NCBI RefSeq assembly: GCF_009905375.1
Contig: NC_133653.1
Coordinates: 84,236,079-84,300,078, forward strand
Reading direction: 5' to 3'
DNA: 64,000 nt
Source of the DNA: Apium graveolens
Taxonomy: Eukaryota > Streptophyta > Magnoliopsida > Apiales > Apiaceae
The notes under the pieces are model-generated. The model had not been told where the DNA came from, made no database searches, and saw only the letters and a program-made list of their open reading frames with translations. Numbering within the stretch: position 1 is the first letter of the stretch; the number at the start of each line of letters is the position of its first letter. The position numbers and the translations under genes were made by a program. Below are positions 57,578-64,000 of the stretch, one piece after another.

Positions 57578-60046
57578 GTAAATTATAAAAATATACAAGT
57601 TCATAGATTTGATGATGTCAAAAACATTTAAGTACAAATGCAATGAGAGTTTATATGCACAACTAAATACAACTTACAGTCCATTCAGCTTTTACCAAAT
57701 TCAATGAATCAGCCTGAATCCATAATGATACCTTACAAAGTCTGATACCAGCTTGTTCTCTGTATTTCTTTTAACTTCAAGTAACTGAGCTTTGACTTGC
57801 TGCAGTTCTTCATCTTCAGTATCACCAATCTGATATATGGCAGCTCTGAGTGCAGAAATTGAATTTCTTTCAAGTCCATCTCCCAGTCTGATTACCCTTG
57901 GATGTGTAGAATCTTCATTATAGCATAAGCATCTTTCTTTCAGAATTACATCTACCTTAGCAGAATTCTTCCTCATAGGAATTTCTCTTCCATCATCCTC
58001 AGTCATCATTGGAGTATACTTTGTCATTCTTGCACCAGAAATTCTGAGTAAATCTCTTATTGTCTTCAGAATATATTCTGACCATTTCCTGGTAACATCA
58101 GAATTTACCTCCAGTAGATAATGAATATATTGGAGCTCTTTGACAGATTTCTTCAGCACATCAGATTCAGATAATCTATAAGTTCTGCCATCAATCAGAA
58201 TAAGATCAATTTCTCTTTTACTTCATAATCATCATGAGTATACATCACTACTTGAGCAGAAAACACTTTGTCAAGGTGCTTCTGTGTGATCTATTCAAAT
58301 GGCTTGTCAGTCAGTGTGAATGGATCTCTAATATCAACTTATATCCCAGTCTGGAATTTCTCTCTGTCAGATCTAATCCAGAAGTGTCTCTAGCTTGCTT
58401 GGCTTTTACCCCAAATGCTGCAAGTTGATTCAACATCTGATTTGTCTTAAGCTTAACTGGAATAGACTTTTTCCATAGCAGCTTCTTCTTGTCTTCTAAT
58501 GTTAGGCTGTCTATGTCAACTTGAGCAGTGTCAGAGGTTGATGTCTTGATGAATTGGTCAGGATTTGCAGTTTCATCTATAGCTTGCTATTCTGAAATAT
58601 CTTCAGGATTTATTAAGTTCTGAACTTCTTTACTCTGAACAACTTGAGCTATGTCAGAGGTTGTCTTAGATTCTTCTGTCATCCTCTTTCTCTTCAGAGT
58701 TTCAACTGTTTCATCTTCAGCAACAGCATCATCAAAGACTTGAACCATCTTGCACACATGATCCATCAGAATTTGAGGAATCTTCATCTTCTGTTTCTTG
58801 ACTGTCTCCCCAACTTTTCCTTTTCCCTTGTCTTTGGGATCATTAGTAGTTTGAGATCTGGTCCTTGATCTAGGAATCTCTGTGGCAGATACTTCTCTTA
58901 TCACAATCCCCTTTTCTTTTGGCCTTGGTGGCTTTTTAGCATTAGAAGCTTTTGACTTGAGTTTGCTCTTCTCAGCAGCAAATTTAGCTTCTTCTTCTCT
59001 TAATTCCTCTAAATCCACTCCTGGATTATCCTTAAGGAATAGTCTCTTGGCCAATTCTTCATCAACAGATTGAATTTTGGGATCTTTGTAGAAGAATGTT
59101 GCTTTCGTTCCTTTGAATTTCAAAGTCTGCAAAAACTTTTGTGACTCTTGGCTTCCAGCTTGGACTATCACATCAGAAGTAGTTGTCAGAACTTGATCAT
59201 CAGTATTTGAATATCAGCATTTATGATCAACAAAGGAATGTCCTGATCTGTTGGCTTCTTTCCTTCCTTATTCCTCCCTTGCATAGAAGATCTATGAGAA
59301 CTTGTATGTTGAGTGGGAATTCTGCTCAGTTGCTTCCCTTGACTTTGACCTCTACTCTTTTCAGAGTTTCCCTGGTCATCTCCATGATCATCCTTTTTCT
59401 TCAGTGTTTGGCTTGGTGAGCATTTGGACTTAACTACCATCTCCCCCTTTTTGGTATCATCTGTCAGGAGTAGAGAAAGAAGGAGTTCCACTGAAGATTG
59501 GATCTCATTTAACTGAGTCTGTTGAGCAGCTTGATTTTGTAATACCTCATCCAGTTGGGCATGTTGCTGGGATTGAACAAGCTCAATAGCATCCACATTT
59601 TCTTGAACTGGCCTGATAAACCTCTTCTTGTCTAGTTTGTACATCATGTCTAGCTTATCAGCTGTTTCCTGAAGTTTATCAACCTTTGCATGAGTCTTGG
59701 AGTGTTGACCTTGTAGAGTTCTTGTACTGGGAGCAGTGACCTTTAGTTGATGCTTGAAGTTAGAACTTGTCAGCAACTCATCAGCTTTTGAAACATGTTC
59801 TGTCAGAACACATGGGCTGGGAATAAAATTAGTATCATTCCATTTATGCATCTACTCAAACCCTCTAAAGGTTTCCTCCCATGGAACTGGAGCAGCCTCT
59901 TCCTCAAACTAGAATAATGCCTCCTTTCCTGTAGGCACTGGATTATTTACTGGAGCTGACTCTCCAGAACTTGCTAGAATCTCCTCATCTTCAGATAACA
60001 CCAAGGTGTGTGTGGCTGTAGGAGACTCTAAATTAGCTTTGTCTAA

Positions 60047-60054
60047 ATTCGGAT
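60047..60054. other. Target site duplication of the hAT-like element, left copy
   Basis: ATTCGGAT, repeated at 60615-60622. Confidence 0.88.
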
Positions 60055-60614
60055 TAGGGCTGAGCATTCGGTCGGTTCGGTCCAAAACCGGACCGAACCG
60101 AATAGACCGAAAAACCGAATAGTCATTTTTTCTTGGACCGAACCGGACCGAAGTTATATTATGGACCGGACCGAACCGAACCGAAATAATTCGGTTCGGT
60201 CCGATTTTGGACCGAATAGACCAAAATTTTTTTCAAAAATAAAATTGCATTAAAAATTAAATCACAAATTATAAATTTTAAAATATAATTAAAATAATAT
60301 GATATGTAGAGTTCTAATACTCCATAAATATAATTACAATTTAAAAATTTTGATTATAATTTTTAAGATATATGTAATATATATATATATAATACAAAAT
60401 TATAGTATTTATAATTTGGTCTATTTGGTCTATTCGGTCTATTCGGTCCGGACCGAAATATTTGTGAAAAGAACCGAACCGAACCGAATTTTATTTTGGT
60501 CTATTCGGTCCAGACCGAATAGACCGAATTTCTGAAAAATTTAGGACCGAACCGAACCGAATTAGCACGGTTCGGTTCGGTTTTTCGGTTTCGGTTCGGT
60601 TTTGCTCAGCCCTA
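60055..60614. mobile_element. hAT-like miniature inverted-repeat element (560 bp, non-autonomous)
   Basis: Perfect 12 bp terminal inverted repeats TAGGGCTGAGCA / TGCTCAGCCCTA are flanked by an 8 bp duplication, the hallmark of hAT insertion. There is no transposase. Both ends are filled with ACCGAA/TTCGGT units in opposing orientation (60068-60230 and 60415-60600), so the element could fold into a long hairpin. The centre (60235-60415) is AT-rich. Confidence 0.9.
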
Positions 60615-60622
60615 ATTCGGAT
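60615..60622. other. Target site duplication of the hAT-like element, right copy
   Basis: ATTCGGAT, identical to 60047-60054. Confidence 0.88.
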
Positions 60623-62266
60623 CTTCAGTTCCAAGATCAAAAATTGGTGTTGTTGGTATCTCAGCCTGTAAAATTGGAGAGGTAACAGGAGTTGGCTATT
60701 TTATAGTTGGAGCTTCCAGATATAGAACAGTAGATATATTCAAATTATGAATATCTATTTCAGGACTTATCTCTTGTTCTTCAACATCATCTATAGCTTT
60801 GATAGGAGAGTGAGGTGGAGAAATCACAGATTCTTGTACAAGTTCTGATCTATGGACTTCAGGAATTTCAGATTCCTGAATCAGAACTTCTTCATGTGCT
60901 GGCAAGGCTTCAATCACAATAGGTTTTGATGAGATCAGAGAATCCTGATCCCCTTCCCCAGCATCTTCAGCATCCTCAGATTGAGTTTGTACAATATGCA
61001 CACCTGCTCTTGTCTTCCTCAATTTTGATTTTCTAGATGGAGGGGTGACATGATCTGTATCAGAATGTGAAGACCTCTTTCTTTTCTGAATGCCAGAAGC
61101 TTTAGCTGCTTTCTCCTTCTAAAGAGTTGACTCTTCAGCTTCTATTGTCACAGGTTCTGATGCAGGAATCTGGACCTGTTCTTCCTCATCTGATTCATCT
61201 CTCAGAATCAGCCTTCTCTTTCTCCTTGGTGAAGATTGAGGAACAGATTTAGCTCTTGAGGTTTTGGGTCTGGAGGATGTGTCAGATTTTACAACTGGCA
61301 CCTTTTAAGAAGTACCAGAGGTTGCTTTGGTTTTGGATTTGGGTCTGGACTGTGAAGTGCTGACAACAGGTGCTGATATTGGTGGTTGTAAGGTAGACTG
61401 TGGTTGTTGAGTAGTGTATTGTTGTGATGGTGCTACATCAGGGAATATGGCTGTGTAAGTGTCTGGGATAGTGTTGACTAAGAACTATTTGACAGATTGG
61501 GGTATTTGGAGAGGTCTTAGTACTTCCTTCTTGTTATCAGCAGATAACAAGTCAGTAAATGCCATTTTATGTAACTTAAAAGGTTCCATTAGGTCACTGA
61601 ACACTTGTGGCTTATAAGAACAACAATAACTATAAATTAATTGACAGAACCTAGCAAAATATACTACAATTGCATCTTCCTTCATTATGTCATCAATATA
61701 GCCTAACACAACAGATACATAATCAAAATGAGTCTGATTAAGAAGTGCATACCCTATTTGTTGACTCATGATTGGAATGGCATCAAAATTGGAGCATTTG
61801 TTAGCAAAAGTCTTTGTGACGCAATCAAAGAAGAAGCTCCATTCCCTCCTTATGTAAGGCCTCTTCAACTATCCTAGCTTGGACAAGCTTTTCTCATATC
61901 CCAAGCTTGCCATCATGTTCTGAAGAACAGATTCTCCAGGTGTTGAGTTGTAAGTGCAGTTTTCAGGCAGATGAAGAGCCTGCCTCACTATAGTAACAGT
62001 TACCACATACTCGTCTCTCCTGATGAGAAGATGATGCTTGGAGAGCCAGTTTCACCTCCATCATCATAGATTCCAATCTTCCAGAACTCTAGTACTTCTT
62101 TACCAGAGATAGCTTGAGGTTGGGTCAGAGCATACCCAATCTCACTGTGAGCCAAGAAATCCTGAACAAAGTGAAGTTCTGAAGGAGCTTCATCCTTGTT
62201 CAAGATAGCAGAGTAGTTGTTTGGGACAAACTTAGCTCCATTAAAAATAACATCCTTTGGTGCCAT

Positions 62267-62344
62267 TTCTGTTGAAAAATCAAGTGAAAATTTTGTGTTT
62301 GCAAAGTGTTTGATAAAATGCCTGTAAGAGAACGTCAGAAAATA

Positions 62345-62382
<38 letters not shown>

Positions 62383-63723
62383 TAGTGTAAAAGAGTGGGT
62401 AAAAGATTGTATAATCTTTTATCTCTGATATTTATACTCTGCATATGGTAATGTCTCTTTTGAATTAGTACCGGCAGTGTTTACACTTGGCAGCATGTAA
62501 TCAGTCAAAACATAAATAGTGGGCACAGTAAACATGCAGTAATTATTGCACATATGCACATACCAAAACCAACACGCAACACACTAACAAATGATTATGA
62601 CTGTTTTTATCTCACCTAATTATTTTTCTGTGAAATATAACTGTTATAATAAATAATAAAAATAAGTCAAGTAAATAAATAATGCCACATAAGCATCAGG
62701 ATTTGCATCAGAACTTGACTATTATCAGAATTTAACGGTCATCAGAACATGGCTTCTGTACTCAAAAAATGTATGACAATTTATGTGTTTCTTCACACAA
62801 ATACTGATTGGTGTCCTCAGAATTTATGCAAATAATACTTAACTATTTATCAGAAACAACTTAATCACCATAGTAATTTTCATCATTCATATGGAGTGAT
62901 AGTGTGTGTATGTGCAAATGATCATATAAAGATTAAAGTCTGATAGACTTAAGTATATCTTAGAAATAAGGCATAACTAAGAAAAATCTTAAAATCTGTC
63001 TTGAATTGTGAAGTCTACTGTAGAATAAAGTTATGCAAGAATCCACCTCAACTGTTTGTGCTTATTTTATGCATCTTTTGAAATTCTTTTGACAAGGGCT
63101 TCTCAGTGTAAATGAATTACAACTGCCATCAGAAATAATGTTGTTATCAGAATATTTCTCCAGTAATCAGAGAATGTGAAAGGTCACCAAGAAAAATTAA
63201 TTTGCTTTTCTAATGCATATAACTTAATACCAGCAATGCACTTGGATCTTCCCTTTCACATAAATTACTCTAGATCTCAAAGGAGTACCTGATTTCAATT
63301 TTTCTTTTCTTTTATTTTCTTCAGAAAAGTGAGGCTTATCAAGCATGTAGTTCATCCTTAAGATTTACTGACATCAGAATTTGACAGATAAGAAGCAATA
63401 ATCTAGTTTGTGACTTAGTAATAAGATACATGAAGTAAATTTGACTAAGATCAAAATCAGAATTTGCTTATGTTATTGATTTCCACATAAATACCTAATT
63501 CAAACATGGGATATATAGTTTGTTAAAGACTACTACGTCAGTATCTAATAAGATAATCCTCATTGGATTGAATAGTCACAGAACATTCAAAACACTTTCA
63601 GAGTTTATAGAATCACATCAGATAATAGGCAGTGTTTAATATGTTACAATTTAAGCACAGATTACATTGAGATAAGAAAATCTATAAACACTGATCATAA
63701 AGACTGATGTATGAGAACAAAAA
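62267..63723 (-). other. Copia-D spacer between pol and the extra ORF
   Basis: About 1.45 kb with no coding frame. It holds many ATCAGAACTT/ATCAGAATTT motifs (62697-62750, 62817, 63129-63155, 63371, 63455). It also holds the GA microsatellite beside the extra ORF start. Confidence 0.55.
62346..62381. repeat. GA microsatellite
   Basis: About 18 AG units with one AA interruption, 80 bp upstream of the Copia-D extra ORF start (CT-rich leader on the coding strand). Confidence 0.85.
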
Positions 63724-64000
63724 CTAAATAGATTTTGAGAAAGAACCTGAAACCATTCCAAGTTCATTTACCAGTCTTGTAAAAGTAGCTTCACATAGTG
63801 GTTTTGTGAAGATATCTGCTAGTTGTTGATCTGTTGGAAAAAAATGCAATTCCACTGTACCTTCCATCACATGTTCCCTTATGAAATGGTACCTTATGCT
63901 GATGTGCTTTGTCGTTGAGTGTTGAACTGGATTTCCTATCATAGCAATAGCACTTTGATTATCACAGTAAATGGGTATTTTAGAAAATTCTAACCCATAG
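63724..64000 (-). CDS. pol: Copia-D RNase H, C-terminal end of pol (partial at window edge)
   Basis: The minus strand reads an open frame from the window edge: YGLEFSKIPIYCDNQSAIAM, then KHISIRYHFIREHVMEG and QQLADIFTKPL, ending at 63724. CDNQSAI is the conserved Asp block of copia RNase H. No stop occurs within the 90 codons visible, so I cannot say whether pol is broken further upstream. Confidence 0.85.
   Translation of the reverse strand, partial: YGLEFSKIPIYCDNQSAIAMIGNPVQHSTTKHISIRYHFIREHVMEGTVELHFFPTDQQLADIFTKPLCEATFTRLVNELGMVSGSFSKSI

Larger units (their letters stand above)
57701..62266 (-). pseudogene. Copia-D extra ORF downstream of pol, unknown function, broken and interrupted
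   Basis: ATG at 62266 begins MAPKDVIFNGAKFVPNN. A block at 61868-61485 contains REWSFFFDCVTKTFANKCSN, which aligns with the KEWSYLCDVVTKVFSGKISN block of Copia-A and Copia-C and shows common descent. Downstream pieces include a Ser/Glu-rich part (61301-60696), a Gln-rich helix (59851-59186, with LQNQAAQQTQLNEIQ), a Lys-rich region with EEEAKFAAEKSKLKSK (near 58985) and a C-terminal piece (58159-57701, KWSEYILKTIRDLLRISG). At least five stops and several frame changes break it, and a 560 bp transposon is inserted at 60055. Without that insertion the region is about 4.0 kb. Confidence 0.7.
57005..64000 (-). mobile_element. Copia-D: Ty1/copia retrotransposon, second SIRE-like family, antisense, runs off right edge
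   Basis: A 559 bp LTR (57005-57563), polypurine tract, broken post-pol ORF (57701-62266), 1.4 kb spacer and the C-terminal end of pol are present. The layout matches Copia-A and Copia-C, but sequence and LTR length differ, so it is a separate family. The left flank CGTTA (57000-57004) is the predicted target duplication. It carries a hAT-like miniature element at 60055-60614. Confidence 0.87.

Overview
This window looks like the repeat-rich, non-genic part of a large plant nuclear genome. I infer an angiosperm, probably a eudicot, from the families present: Ty3/gypsy chromoviruses with very long LTRs, Ty1/copia elements with a long extra ORF after pol, a hAT-type miniature element, and short plant gene fragments. 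I cannot fix the species. I see no intact host gene, no tRNA or rRNA gene and no CRISPR array. Nearly every base belongs to a transposable element or to a captured or decayed fragment.

Layout. (1) 1-12625, + strand: Ty3/gypsy chromovirus Gypsy-1, with a truncated 5' LTR, an extra ORF before gag, a gag-pol with several stops and one frameshift, and a 3.35 kb 3' LTR. (2) 12626-16643: a mosaic holding two exons of a legumain (vacuolar processing enzyme) gene, two exons of an enolase gene, a cluster of CACTA-like subterminal repeats, and a decayed lysine/serine-rich ORF with four hairpin-forming repeats. (3) 16644-18743: part of a sense-strand gypsy LTR (LTR-Z). (4) 18744-42319, - strand: copia element Copia-A, carrying the complete gypsy element Gypsy-B (27680-41387, target duplication ATTTC). 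(5) 42320-43100 and 56308-57004: an antisense gypsy LTR (LTR-C), split by the complete + strand copia element Copia-C (43101-56302, target duplication GTACC). (6) 57005-64000, - strand: copia element Copia-D, running off the right edge and carrying a 560 bp hAT-like miniature element (60055-60614, 8 bp duplication ATTCGGAT).

The joins imply nesting: LTR-Z was interrupted by Copia-A, Copia-A by Gypsy-B and by LTR-C, LTR-C by Copia-C and Copia-D, and Copia-D by the hAT element. The missing parts of LTR-Z, Copia-A, LTR-C and Copia-D should therefore lie to the right of the window in reverse order of insertion.

Every large coding region is broken by stops or frameshifts, so no element here looks autonomous. 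The most unusual signals are: four hairpin repeats with a near-constant loop and different, matching stems (15701-16053); a short motif (ATCCGTCGGGA type) scattered through the LTRs and inter-domain spacers of Copia-A and Copia-C, with a different motif doing the same in Copia-D; and a 4.6 kb extra ORF of unknown function shared by all three copia elements.
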